DNA from: Basidiobolus meristosporus CBS 931.73
Lineage: Eukaryota; Basidiobolomycota; Basidiobolomycetes; Basidiobolales; Basidiobolaceae
Length of the DNA: 64,000 bases
Assembly: GCA_002104905.1 (NCBI GenBank)
Contig: MCFE01000098.1
Coordinates: 108,587-172,586 of the forward strand
Reading direction: 5' to 3'
The position numbers and the translations under genes are program-made. This document shows positions 10,528-19,545 of the stretch, in pieces. The first letter of the stretch is position 1; every line of letters begins with the position of its first letter. Below the pieces are notes generated by a model. It was not told where the DNA came from. It did no database searches and was given only the letters and a program-made list of their open reading frames with translations.

Positions 10528-11890
10528 TCACTGGGCTAGCACCTCACTGATTGCTGATTTGGAGTTGTCTTTGGGGGGACCGGCTCCATATTTCCACTTG
10601 GGATGAATGGGCTTTCGATGTATGAATACTTCAAACCCGTTCAACACTCCCCCCAACTGTAAAAACGCTGCAGCGAACACGTACACCCAAGCCTGATGAT
10701 ACCCTTTAAGTTGTAGTATCATGTGAATGATGGATGGAGTGAAGTGAAACACGTGAAGGAATAACGCTATTCCCAAATTCTCCGTATGTTTTCTATGTTT
10801 TTGCACGGCGTTCATGATTGTCGTGCTGTAACGGTGGTTCGAGTTGATACTCAAAGTCCGCTTGACCTTATCTGGAGAAGGGACTTCTCGGCGTGCCTCA
10901 GCAGTAGTCTTGAAAGTCATATCATGTATGACCAACAGATAGCACACCAACACTACAAACAGAACAATGTAATGAACGCTAAGGAACAATTTCAGAAACA
11001 CCCGGCCAGAGGACGTATGTTCGTTCACTAAGCACCTTGTAGCTGTGAATGAATATTAATCGTTCGGAAAGTGGAGGCTTTTTGGCTACATACCAATACA
11101 TATCTGGACCAAAGCTCCGGGTGTACACACCAGCAATGGCTGTTCCAAGGCAACTAAGGCCGCATCCTATCCAGACCTTCCAATCCCACCTGCCCAGATA
11201 GACATCAATTTTACGAACCAGTTGTAAGTAGGTGACTACAGCAACGGTTCCAACAACCGTCATTTCTATGAAGGTTCCGAGATAAATGATGCCCCCTATA
11301 ACGGCACAGGTCCTGGAGGACGGCAGCTCATCCCAGTACATGGTATCCGCCACCATGAACAGAGTGATGCATCCCAAGAACAAATCCAGGATCGCAATAT
11401 AAAACGGGAATCGAATGGAGGAAGATAGGTGTGGTTTCTTGGATTCATTTTGATTCCGATACTTGATCTCCTGGAAGTCAATGTAGGACATATATATGAC
11501 TCCCGACGAAGCGCATACATTCAACGTGGCGGTGATGGTGGTCAGCATGTAAAAGAAAATGGATCCATTTGGAGCGAAGTCTGAGAGGAAGTGGTTCTCA
11601 CCGAGCTCCTCCACGTTTGTGCCGTTGTGGGCCTGCTTGGGCTTGTGTCTCTCCTCGCCATGCCTTCTATGACCACCCCCGTGGCTAGTCTGGTTTTTTG
11701 GTTTCTTTGGGAGATCGCTCTGAGGCTTAGGCCGACTTGAATTAGTGCTAGCAGCCGGGGTCACTGGCTCACGGCGACGAACGAGGTGTACTGAAGTGGA
11801 AGCATCCTGGACTGTTGAAAGAGATAGATTTTTGTATAATACAGTGCAAATCAGCAATAGTCCAACTAGAATATAGCCAATCCGAGTCAT
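10528..11890 (-). CDS. Seven-transmembrane protein with long basic ectodomain
   Basis: Predicted membrane receptor. Exons 11890-11094 and 11035-10528 join in frame to 434 residues. An N-terminal hydrophobic signal or anchor (IGYILVGLLLICTVL) is followed by about 80 hydrophilic residues rich in Lys, His and Pro with NQTS and NGT glycosylation sites. Seven hydrophobic helices follow: FFYMLTTITATLNVCASSG, FPFYIAILDLFLGCITLFM, CAVIGGIIYLGTFIEMTVV, VWIGCGLSCLGTAIAG, VHYIVLFVVLVCYLLVI, GIALFLHVFHFTPSIIHMI and WVYVFAAAFLQLGGVLNGF. The topology is that of a GPCR, but none of the familiar fungal receptor signatures (Ste2, Ste3, Gpr1) is recognisable, so ligand and coupling are unknown. The acceptor CTACAAG was chosen because it alone keeps helix five in frame. 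Confidence 0.72.
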
Positions 11891-12465
11891 ACAAACTAGG
11901 CCCTAATTGCTATGTTATGGCCTTCGTTAAAACAAATGGTGGGTTAAGTGGGTTAGCCGGGTTAGTTGGGTTAGTAGGTTAGAAAAGGGCGGTGGAGGAG
12001 ACAAAGGGAAAGCCAGGGCAGATCAAGTCCACATATATAGATAAATGCGGGTGAGAGCGTGTGTGGTGGAATATCAAGATACAGAACATCGCTATCGAAG
12101 ACAATGGTATTTCCCATCAAACCAGATTCACACGCTCCAATGCATGGCGACAATGGTCTGCACGCGGTCTATCCGTCAGAGCATTATCAAGATGTCGCAA
12201 ACAATCGAAGATATTTCCCCTATGTGGAGCACAATCTCCCGCCCTGCATGAACGTTGATGCAACTCTAATCCTGGCATTGTACCTCTCCAGACAAGCGTG
12301 GCCTACGGTTGTAATGACTTTATTGTGCTGGAGTGGAGTCTAGAAATCACACCAGTGTGATGCCCATTAGCCACACTCAACGATGAACATGAATCAAGAG
12401 AAAAATTACAGAGATACGATGCATTTGATTTTCATTATATAACTGATATACAAGTAGCAAGTAGA
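11891..12465. other. Intergenic, receptor upstream / rlmN-like 3' flank
   Basis: 575 bp. It contains the telomere-like array at 11941-11982 and two short purine-rich runs, but no reading frame with recognisable content. Confidence 0.5.
11941..11982 (+). repeat. Degenerate telomere-like GGGTTAG array
   Basis: Five imperfect copies of GGGTTAG-like heptamers (GGGTTAAGT, GGGTTAGCC, GGGTTAGTT, GGGTTAGTA, GGTTAG). They sit about 52 kb from the telomere and 50 bp upstream of the receptor ATG. This may be an old interstitial telomeric sequence or simply a low-complexity promoter tract. Confidence 0.45.
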
Positions 12466-13761
12466 TTATTGTATGTTGCACTTCGGGGCTGGTGACACTT
12501 CTCTGGCACCAGGAGACATGAGGTCCTCGATGTCTGCAGTCCCGCAGTCTGCATTGGCGCCTCTCTGGGCCTGGGTCTCGAGTACGAGTTGTCCGCATGC
12601 TCCGGAAACATCCTGGCCTTTTTCCTGACGAACGGTACAGCGAATGTTGTATTTGTTTTTCAACGTGTTCTTGAAATATTCTGTGCTCTCAGCTCCGGGG
12701 GCACTGAACTCAATTTCTGGGCTGTAGATTGGGTTCCAGGGAATCAAATTCACCGTGACATCTCTGTCCCTGAGAAGCTCGCCGAGCTCGTCGATATGCT
12801 CCGGTAGATCGTTGACACCGGATAATAGTACATACTCGATGAACACCTTATTCCCAGTCTTCTCCTGGTAGGTGTCAATGGCCCCCATCAATTTGTCTAG
12901 TCTGTATGACCGGGCACTAGGGACCAACTGCTCTCGGATTTCCTGGTTAGGGGCATGCAACGATAGCGCTAAAGACACTTTGGGCAAGTCAGTTGCGAGC
13001 TTCAGAATGTAAGGAATAACGCCAACAGTGGATACGGTCACTCTAGAAGGCTTGAGGCCAAAGTAACGAGAGTCAATCATGAGTTTGACTGCTTGGGTGA
13101 CGTTCTTGTAGTTGTTGAGAGGTTCGCCCATGCCCATGAATACGACATTACGGATGTCCGCTTCTTTTCTCGCGTGCATCAGTTGCTCAACAATTTCGGC
13201 TGCGGTCAGATTGCCTTGGATTCCCATGGTTCCGGTCGCACAAAAGGTGCAGGCCATTTGGCAGCCCACCTGACTAGATATACACAAGGTGGCTCTTCTA
13301 CTTGTACCATCAGCAACCAATTTTGGCTTCGTCTCCCCCTCCGAGGCCTCATCGTTCTCGGGGGCAGGCTTTAAACTTAACGGCTCGTAAAACATAATGA
13401 CCGACTCCACTTCCAAACCGTCTTGCAAACGAACAACCAGCTTGATGGTGTCACCCGACTTGGAGACTTTCTTATGGATTACCTTACTCGTGCTGAGTAC
13501 GTAGTTTTGGGACAGATAGTCCTTCGCCTTCTTTGGGAAATCCACAATCTCGTCATAGTCAGTGGCGGAGCGAAGAATGAGATTGGAATATAGGCTATGA
13601 AGATGCTGGGGGCGAATCTTCAACTCCTCGAACGCTTCTTCTACCGAAGCTTGGTCGAATATGGACTGGGGATTTAACACTCTTTTGGGTGGCATGTTGT
13701 TCGACTGGACACGCTCGTCACGTATGAACTTTAAGGTTGGAAATTTTTTTATTTTTTTCAT
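12466..13761 (-). CDS. RlmN/Cfr-family radical-SAM RNA methyltransferase
   Basis: Single-exon gene of up to 431 residues. Bacterial RlmN makes 2-methyladenosine in 23S rRNA and tRNA by radical SAM chemistry with a cysteine methyl carrier. The hallmarks are present: the SAM-cluster motif CQMACTFC (Cys167, 171, 174 from the first Met), the preceding TLCISSQVG with Cys160, FMGMGEPLNNY, and the C-terminal GQDVSGACGQL carrying the methyl-accepting Cys. The first Met begins a Lys-rich segment that could be an organellar presequence; a second Met (MPPKRVL, about 13695) is also possible. A C-terminal extension of about 30 residues follows the core. A mitochondrial rRNA or tRNA target would be reasonable but is inferred. 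The 5' end of this gene is included in the duplicated block described for the HAM1-like pair. Confidence 0.9.
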   Translation of the reverse strand: MKKIKKFPTLKFIRDERVQSNNMPPKRVLNPQSIFDQASVEEAFEELKIRPQHLHSLYSNLILRSATDYDEIVDFPKKAKDYLSQNYVLSTSKVIHKKVSKSGDTIKLVVRLQDGLEVESVIMFYEPLSLKPAPENDEASEGETKPKLVADGTSRRATLCISSQVGCQMACTFCATGTMGIQGNLTAAEIVEQLMHARKEADIRNVVFMGMGEPLNNYKNVTQAVKLMIDSRYFGLKPSRVTVSTVGVIPYILKLATDLPKVSLALSLHAPNQEIREQLVPSARSYRLDKLMGAIDTYQEKTGNKVFIEYVLLSGVNDLPEHIDELGELLRDRDVTVNLIPWNPIYSPEIEFSAPGAESTEYFKNTLKNKYNIRCTVRQEKGQDVSGACGQLVLETQAQRGANADCGTADIEDLMSPGAREVSPAPKCNIQ

Positions 13762-14140
13762 TTTCCAGGGATTTTTTCACCAGTGAGTGCATCCGTCCTG
13801 TGGGGATCATTGGTGGGGAATTCACATGCGGCGATTCGTGATGGTCCGACGCAATATTGATTGTGAGGATAAACCTTAAATCTCCGATGCGATTTCTCCT
13901 AGCCAGATTGAAACATACACACACACTTGGGCGTCAATGGCGCCAAGGCTCCGTGACTGTTTGTAGCTCTTGGTAGCTGATTTCTACAAATCATGGGCTA
14001 CGGCCTGTTTGTCTCCACTTGGTACAGTCAGGTCAATGCAGATCATACGAATTTGAAGAGAGATGAAACAAAACTCCACCATCCTACCAATGAACATCAG
14101 GTGTTGCCCTTGGGATGTATGGTGGTGCACGTCACCGAAG

Positions 14141-14148
14141 TGACGTCA
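14141..14148 (+). promoter_or_regulatory. CRE/ATF palindrome TGACGTCA
   Basis: A perfect TGACGTCA palindrome 55 bp upstream of the HAM1-like gene 1 ATG, preceded by a GTCAC half site. It is conserved in the duplicated copy at 16932-16939, which argues for function as a bZIP (ATF/CREB) binding site. Confidence 0.55.
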
Positions 14149-14160
14149 ATCCGACTGCTC

Positions 14161-14167
14161 TATATAA
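14161..14167 (+). promoter_or_regulatory. TATA box of HAM1-like gene 1
   Basis: TATATAA, 36 bp upstream of the ATG at 14203. The same position in the second copy reads GATCTAA, so the box is lost there. Confidence 0.5.
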
Positions 14168-14202
14168 CCAGGAGAGGCCGTGATACAGCCAGCATTTCAA
14201 CT

Positions 14203-16356
14203 ATGGACAACAAACAGAACGAGCTTCCCCCTAGAGTGCACCATCCAGCATCCAAGGAACAAGAAGCGCTCCAGAAGAAGGAACACATTACCGAAGTGAT
14301 TCATGCCGCGCAGCAGGGAAAACTCCCCACCACTGTACAGCTGACCGATGCCATTGAGCAACTTCAGGAGGATAATTCTCTTCACCATGCCTCAGCCAAC
14401 ATGAGCGCCTCTGGCCGAAGGGTGATGGCCGATACGGAAAACCTCTTGGACTCCACCAAGAGATTGTTGACCGAGAAGAATGCCGATGATCAGATCCAGA
14501 ATATCATCTACCACAGCACTCAAGGTGGAATGGCTGCCCGCTCCGGAAACGAGATCACCCAAACCAAAGAGCAACTCTCCGACACTGCAGGTCAAACAAA
14601 AGGCCTGCTCTCCGATGGAGCGGAAAAGATCACCCGTGTTGGCTGGTTGCTTGTGACCTCATCCCAATTCCGCCGATTGATGAATGATGTGACATCCATT
14701 TTCCAGGAATTAGTTGCAAGCAACATCCCTAATCACCCAGAGCAGGAGGAGACCGTCAGAGACACGAGTAGTTCGAAGTACACCAACGACTCTGGAATTC
14801 CCCATGACCATGAGGCAACAGTTGACGAGGCAGGCGAACGTGTCCAAGAGACTTTGCAGAAGAGCGGCAAGCCACTCTATCAAAATGCGAAGGAGACGGT
14901 GAAACCGTACATCAAACAAGCTGAGGACGGGGATATGCCGGTGAAGGAGGCGGCTAAGGAATCGATCCAGGAAATGAAGCAGGGCATTCAGCAACGGTTG
15001 AAAAACGTACGTCTCTCATCGAAACAGGAAGATCACCTCATCAACCGCATGAGGAATGTCTTCCGGGAGCTCCAGGAAAACCCCGAGTTCCAGGAAGCTA
15101 TCGATGAGCTATCGGATATCGCCAGCACCCTGAAATCCCATGGTATGGATGCACAGTCGCTTGTGGCAGAGACAGCACAAACTAAGAAAGAGGCGGGGGG
15201 TGATGACTTGACAATCGCTCGAGCCAATGCCAAGGAACTAGTGGAGAACTTTGCCGGCAATAAGTCGCTTGATCCCTTGATACAGTCCATCAGCAAGCTA
15301 CATAGCGAGTACTCTGTGGACGAGGAGCTGTCGGCGTTCGTCAGAGACTTGAAAGAGTTCATCCGTCGCTCCATTCGCGAGAGCCAGTTCACCGATCGAC
15401 CAGAGTACAAGAAGGAGGTGAGCGGGTTCATTGACAAGGGACAAAACATCATGGACCGCAAGTACCGTCCACACTTCCAGCAGATCAGCAACGAGGTCAC
15501 TAGCTTCAATACGGCTCTGCAGCACGATCGGACCACGCAGGCGTTTGCACGTGATCTGGAGAAACTCACGCAAGACGTGTTCCTCGATGAGAGCGGGAAG
15601 CCAACCATCAAGTACGATCTTGTCAAGGACTTTGCCAAGCTGGTTCCGGTGATTGCGAAGAAACTGGAGTATCTTCCGCTACCAAGGGTGGAGAACTCGG
15701 ACGAACAGTTTGATGTGATACTCGACAACATTGTACTCAAGTGCTCAAACATCGCCCCTGACTACATTCATCTCAGAACAGACACCCTGGTAGACACCAA
15801 TCCGGAAACCAAGCAGAACTTCCACAACAACGTCTACATCAAGTTCGCAAACATCCAAGTGGAGGCGAAGAACATGGCATTCTACTACAAGAAGAAGACG
15901 TTCCCCAAGATGACTGACGTGGGATACATTGACCTCACGATGCCCGATGACGGCATTACCATGGACATGACTTTAAACACCACTCCTGCACCCGACCCGG
16001 TAACGGGGCGCAACCATGTGTATGAAGTCAAGCAGGTGGGAACATCAGCCAAGGATCTGAAACTAAAGATTCACAACTCCAAGCACGATGTCCTATACAA
16101 ACTGCTCTCACCGATCATCAACTCCAAGGTCCGAAAGATCATTGAGGAGCAGGTTCCAATCAAAGTACACGAAACCATGATGAAGATCGAGGAACAGCTA
16201 GTGAAAAACATGGAAGAAAGCAAAGCGCGTATTGGCTCCAGCACTGACCCATCCAGGATAGATCCTGCCCAGCTAACCAAGGAGCCCAACCCTCAATGGG
16301 GATCTCAGGCTTTTGACATGCAGCAACCAACGGTGCAACACATACGTGAGCGCTGA
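14203..16356 (+). CDS. HAM1-like (DUF4449) lipid-binding family protein, copy 1
   Basis: Intronless, 717 residues from the ATG at 14203. An in-frame ATG at 13993 exists upstream, but the TATA box, the CRE site and alignment with copy 2 all place the start at 14203. The first ~450 residues are strongly helical and charged (repeated ETV.PYIKQ, LI.RMRNVFRELQENPEF). The C-terminal ~250 residues form a beta-rich domain beginning EQFDVILDNIVLKC, with VYIKFANIQVEAKNMAFYY and a basic-amphipathic helix, the pattern of fungal HAM1-like proteins related to TULIP lipid-binding folds. The biochemical role is not established; a membrane or lipid-contact role is inferred. It carries a ten-residue stretch around EETVRDTSSS that copy 2 lacks. 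Confidence 0.85.
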   Translation: MDNKQNELPPRVHHPASKEQEALQKKEHITEVIHAAQQGKLPTTVQLTDAIEQLQEDNSLHHASANMSASGRRVMADTENLLDSTKRLLTEKNADDQIQNIIYHSTQGGMAARSGNEITQTKEQLSDTAGQTKGLLSDGAEKITRVGWLLVTSSQFRRLMNDVTSIFQELVASNIPNHPEQEETVRDTSSSKYTNDSGIPHDHEATVDEAGERVQETLQKSGKPLYQNAKETVKPYIKQAEDGDMPVKEAAKESIQEMKQGIQQRLKNVRLSSKQEDHLINRMRNVFRELQENPEFQEAIDELSDIASTLKSHGMDAQSLVAETAQTKKEAGGDDLTIARANAKELVENFAGNKSLDPLIQSISKLHSEYSVDEELSAFVRDLKEFIRRSIRESQFTDRPEYKKEVSGFIDKGQNIMDRKYRPHFQQISNEVTSFNTALQHDRTTQAFARDLEKLTQDVFLDESGKPTIKYDLVKDFAKLVPVIAKKLEYLPLPRVENSDEQFDVILDNIVLKCSNIAPDYIHLRTDTLVDTNPETKQNFHNNVYIKFANIQVEAKNMAFYYKKKTFPKMTDVGYIDLTMPDDGITMDMTLNTTPAPDPVTGRNHVYEVKQVGTSAKDLKLKIHNSKHDVLYKLLSPIINSKVRKIIEEQVPIKVHETMMKIEEQLVKNMEESKARIGSSTDPSRIDPAQLTKEPNPQWGSQAFDMQQPTVQHIRER

Positions 16357-16594
16357 AGTGCCGATTTTCTCGCGACCCGATTCTGACCAACAGATGAGTT
16401 CGCCTCGAGATGCCTGATTTTGTGGTACTTTCTTCTGTACATTCCTGACCTTCATCGTAAATAAACCTTGCGCATTTGCAGCGTTGTCTTGTCTTGATAG
16501 CTATTGGTAGAGTAGGGTTAATTTATTTGACAAAATTGCTCCAGGAATTGCCGCTTGTTTCAGTTTTACAATGGTCAAAAAGGCATCAAGGATA

Positions 16595-16640
16595 GTTACA
16601 TATATATATATAGGCAGAGGGAGAGGGAGAGGGAGAGAGA
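16595..16640. repeat. TA / GGGAGA microsatellite
   Basis: A (TA)n run followed by GGGAGA-type repeats in the 3' flank of HAM1-like gene 1. It is almost identical to 19415-19463 after gene 2. Confidence 0.8.
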
Positions 16641-16931
16641 GTATGTGTATGTGTGAGGTAAGCGAAAAAGTAACACAAAGGAAGACAGTTGAATGCATGT
16701 AAAAATGGCGAAGGGAAGAGGGGGGTTGGTGGAATGTTTTTCTCTGGTCCGACGGTGTGGAGAGAGGATCTGGACTAACACTCTGGTATGTTGCTCAACT
16801 GAACACGCTTACCACTTATGGCCTTTAAAGTTGGAATCTTTTTTATTTGTTTCATTTTCCAGGGATTTCTCACCATCTAGTGGAGATCATTGGTGGGGAA
16901 TTTACATGCATGGTAGTGCACGTCACTTAAT

Positions 16932-16939
16932 TGACGTCA
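16932..16939 (+). promoter_or_regulatory. CRE/ATF palindrome TGACGTCA (copy 2)
   Basis: Perfect TGACGTCA, 61 bp upstream of the ATG at 17000. It is retained although the surrounding promoter, including the TATA box, has diverged. Confidence 0.55.
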
Positions 16940-16999
16940 ACCCGACTGCCTGATCTAACTGAAAGGCCGTGACACCGTGACACAATTAGCATTTCGGTT

Positions 17000-19174
17000 A
17001 TGGACAACAATCAGAACGAACTCCTTCCCCCTAAGGGGCCCTATCCAGCATCCAGGGAACAAGAAGCGCTCCAGAAGGATGAGCACATTACCGAAGTGAT
17101 TGAGGCCGCAGAGCAGGGAAAACTCCCCACCACTGTACAGCTGACCGATGCCATTGAACAAATCGAGGAGGACATTTCACTGGACCATGCTTCGATCAAC
17201 ATGAGCGCCTCCGGTTGGAGGGTGATAGCCGACACGGAAAAATTCTTGAACTCTACTAAGAGATTGTTAGCTGAGAAAGATGCCGGTGACCAGTTCCAGA
17301 ATGTCATCTACTATGGCATCCAGGGCGAGAGGGCTGCCCGCTCCGGAAACGAGATCACCCAAACCAGAGAACAACTGTCCGACATAGCAGTCCAAACAAA
17401 GGGCCTACTCTCCGATGGAGCGGAAAAGATCACCCGTGTTGGCTGGTTGCTAGTGACCTCAACGCAATTCCGCCGTTTGGTGAATGATGTGACCTCCATT
17501 TTCCAGGAACTGGTTGCAAGCAGCATTCCTAACTATCCAGAACAGTCGAAGTACACCGACGACGCTGGAATTCCCCGTGATCACGAGGCAACGTTTGACG
17601 AAGTAGACGAACGTGTCCTTGAGACTTTGCAGAAGAGCGGCAAGCAACTTTACCAAAACGCAGAGGAGTCGGTGAAACCGTACATCAAACAAATCGAGGA
17701 CGGGGATATGCCGGTGAACAAAGCCACGAAGGAATTGATCCAAGAAGTGAAGCAGAACATTCAGCATCGGCTGAAAAACGCGCGTCTTTCGTCGGAACAG
17801 GAAGACCATCTGATCAACCGCATCAGGAATGTCTTCCGGGAACTTCAGGAAAACCCCGAGTTCCAAGAAGCCGTTGACGAGCTATCGAATGTCGCCAGCT
17901 CCCTGAAGTCTCGCGCTATGGATGCAGAATCACTTGTGGCAGAGACAGCCGAAACAATGACAGAGGCAGGGGGTGACAACTTGGCAATCGCCCGAGCCAA
18001 TGCCAAGGAACTAGTGGAGAAATTTGCCGGCAATAAGTCGCTTGATCCCTTGATACAGTCCATCAGCAGGCTGCATAGCGAGTACTCTGTGGACGAGGAG
18101 TTGTCGGCGTTCGTCAGAGACTTGAAAGAGTTCATCCGTCGCTCCATTCGCGAGAGCCAGTTCACCGATCGACCAGAGTACAAGAAGGAGGTGAGCGGGT
18201 TCATTGACAAGGGACAAAACATCATGGACCGCAAGTACCGTCCACACTTCCAGCAGATCAGCAACGAGGTCACTAGCTTCAATACGGCGCTGCAGCACGA
18301 TCGGACCACGCAGGCGTTTGCACGTGATCTGGAGAAACTCACGCAAGACGTGTTCCTCGATGAGAGCGGGAAGCCAACCATCAAGTACGATCTTGTCAAG
18401 GACTTTGCCAAGCTGGTTCCGGTGATTGCGAAGAAACTGGAGTATCTTCCGCTACCAAGGGTGGAGCACTCGGACGAACAGTTTGATGTGATACTCGACA
18501 ACATTGTACTCAAGTGCTCAAACATCGCCCCTGACTACATTCATCTCGAAACAGACACCCTGGGGGACACCAATCCGGAGACGGAGCAGAGCCTCCACAA
18601 CAACGTGTACATCAAGTTCGCAAACATCCAAGTGGAGGCGAAGAACATGGCATTCTACTACAAGAAAAAAACATTTCCTTGGATGACTGACGTGGGATAC
18701 ATCGATCTCACGATGCCCGATGACGGCATTACCATGGACATGACTTTAAACACCACTCCTGCACCCGACCCGGTAACGGGGCGCAACCATGTATATGAAG
18801 TCAAACAGGTGGAAACGTCAGTCAAGGAGCTGAAACTGACGGTCCACAACTCCAAGCACGACATTCTATACAAACTGCTCTCACCGATCATCAATTCCAA
18901 GGTCCGACAGATCATTGAGGAGCAGGTTTCTATCAGAGCACACGAAACCATGATGAAGATCGAGGAGCAGATTCCAATCGAAGTACAAGAAACTGTGATA
19001 ATGATCGAAGAGCAGCTAGTGAAAAATATGGAAGAAAGCAAAGCGCGTATTGGCTCCAGCACTGATCCATCCAGAATAGATCCTGCCCAGCTAACCAAGG
19101 AGCCCAACCCTCAATGGGGATCTCAGGCTTTTGACATGCAGCAACCAACGGTGCAACACATACGTGAGCGCTGA
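17000..19174 (+). CDS. HAM1-like (DUF4449) lipid-binding family protein, copy 2
   Basis: Intronless paralogue of the gene at 14203, 724 residues. It has the same architecture: a helical N-terminal two thirds and a beta-rich C-terminal HAM1-like domain. The N-terminal ~330 residues have diverged from copy 1 at many positions. From about residue 335 to 480 the two proteins are nearly identical, with very few silent changes, suggesting gene conversion. Near the C-terminus this copy has an extra ~20 residues, a tandem duplication of the segment ETMMKIEEQ (ETVIMIEEQ in the second unit). It shares the CRE site but not the TATA box, so expression may differ from copy 1. Confidence 0.85.
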   Translation: MDNNQNELLPPKGPYPASREQEALQKDEHITEVIEAAEQGKLPTTVQLTDAIEQIEEDISLDHASINMSASGWRVIADTEKFLNSTKRLLAEKDAGDQFQNVIYYGIQGERAARSGNEITQTREQLSDIAVQTKGLLSDGAEKITRVGWLLVTSTQFRRLVNDVTSIFQELVASSIPNYPEQSKYTDDAGIPRDHEATFDEVDERVLETLQKSGKQLYQNAEESVKPYIKQIEDGDMPVNKATKELIQEVKQNIQHRLKNARLSSEQEDHLINRIRNVFRELQENPEFQEAVDELSNVASSLKSRAMDAESLVAETAETMTEAGGDNLAIARANAKELVEKFAGNKSLDPLIQSISRLHSEYSVDEELSAFVRDLKEFIRRSIRESQFTDRPEYKKEVSGFIDKGQNIMDRKYRPHFQQISNEVTSFNTALQHDRTTQAFARDLEKLTQDVFLDESGKPTIKYDLVKDFAKLVPVIAKKLEYLPLPRVEHSDEQFDVILDNIVLKCSNIAPDYIHLETDTLGDTNPETEQSLHNNVYIKFANIQVEAKNMAFYYKKKTFPWMTDVGYIDLTMPDDGITMDMTLNTTPAPDPVTGRNHVYEVKQVETSVKELKLTVHNSKHDILYKLLSPIINSKVRQIIEEQVSIRAHETMMKIEEQIPIEVQETVIMIEEQLVKNMEESKARIGSSTDPSRIDPAQLTKEPNPQWGSQAFDMQQPTVQHIRER

Positions 19175-19545
19175 AGTGCCGATTTTCTCGCGACCCGATT
19201 CTGACCAACAGATGAGTTCGCCTCGAGATGCCTGATTTTGTGGTACTTTCTTCTGTACATTCCTGACCTTCATCGTAAATAAACCTTGCGCATTTGCAGC
19301 GTTGTCTTGTCTTGATAGCTATTGATAGAGTAGGGTTAATTTATTTGACAAAATTGCTCCAGGAATTGCCGCTTGTTTCAGTTTTACAATGGTCAAAAAG
19401 GCATCAAGGATAGTTACATATATATATATATAGGCAGAGGGAGAGGGAGAGGGAGAGAGAGTATGTGTATGTGTGAGGTAAGCGAAAAAGTAACACAAAG
19501 GAAGGCAGGGGAAAGGGGGAGGAGTAACGGAAAGTTTTTCTATGG
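19175..19545. other. Convergent intergenic region
   Basis: 371 bp of 3' flank shared with copy A up to about 19505, then unique sequence running into the stop codon of the minus-strand Sec7-PH gene. No gene is seen. Confidence 0.6.
19415..19463. repeat. TA / GGGAGA microsatellite (copy 2)
   Basis: The counterpart of 16595-16640 in the second duplicated block. It is one or two TA units longer. Confidence 0.8.

Larger units (their letters stand above)
13720..16680. repeat. Duplicated block, copy A (rlmN 5' edge + HAM1-like gene 1)
   Basis: This block is homologous to 16818-19505. Homology starts around 13725, inside the first codons of the rlmN-like gene, covers its upstream sequence to about 13830, skips about 285 bp, and resumes near 14118 through the HAM1-like gene and about 320 bp of 3' flank. 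Endpoints are by eye. Confidence 0.75.
16357..16999. other. Spacer between the HAM1-like genes
   Basis: 643 bp: the gene 1 3' region (AATAAA-like TAAATAAACC at about 16459), the microsatellite, and then from 16818 the second copy of the rlmN upstream edge, including a relic of the first codons of that gene. It ends in the gene 2 promoter. Confidence 0.7.
16818..19505. repeat. Duplicated block, copy B (rlmN 5' relic + HAM1-like gene 2)
   Basis: Second copy of the 13720-16680 block. The proximal 100 bp match the rlmN start region and the distal 330 bp match the 3' flank of gene 1. The genes start 2797 bp apart and end 2818 bp apart. Confidence 0.75.

Noticed and set aside
13993-14202. An earlier start for HAM1-like gene 1
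   Set aside because: The extra 70 codons cover the CRE site and TATA box, are not present in copy 2, and lack the family character.
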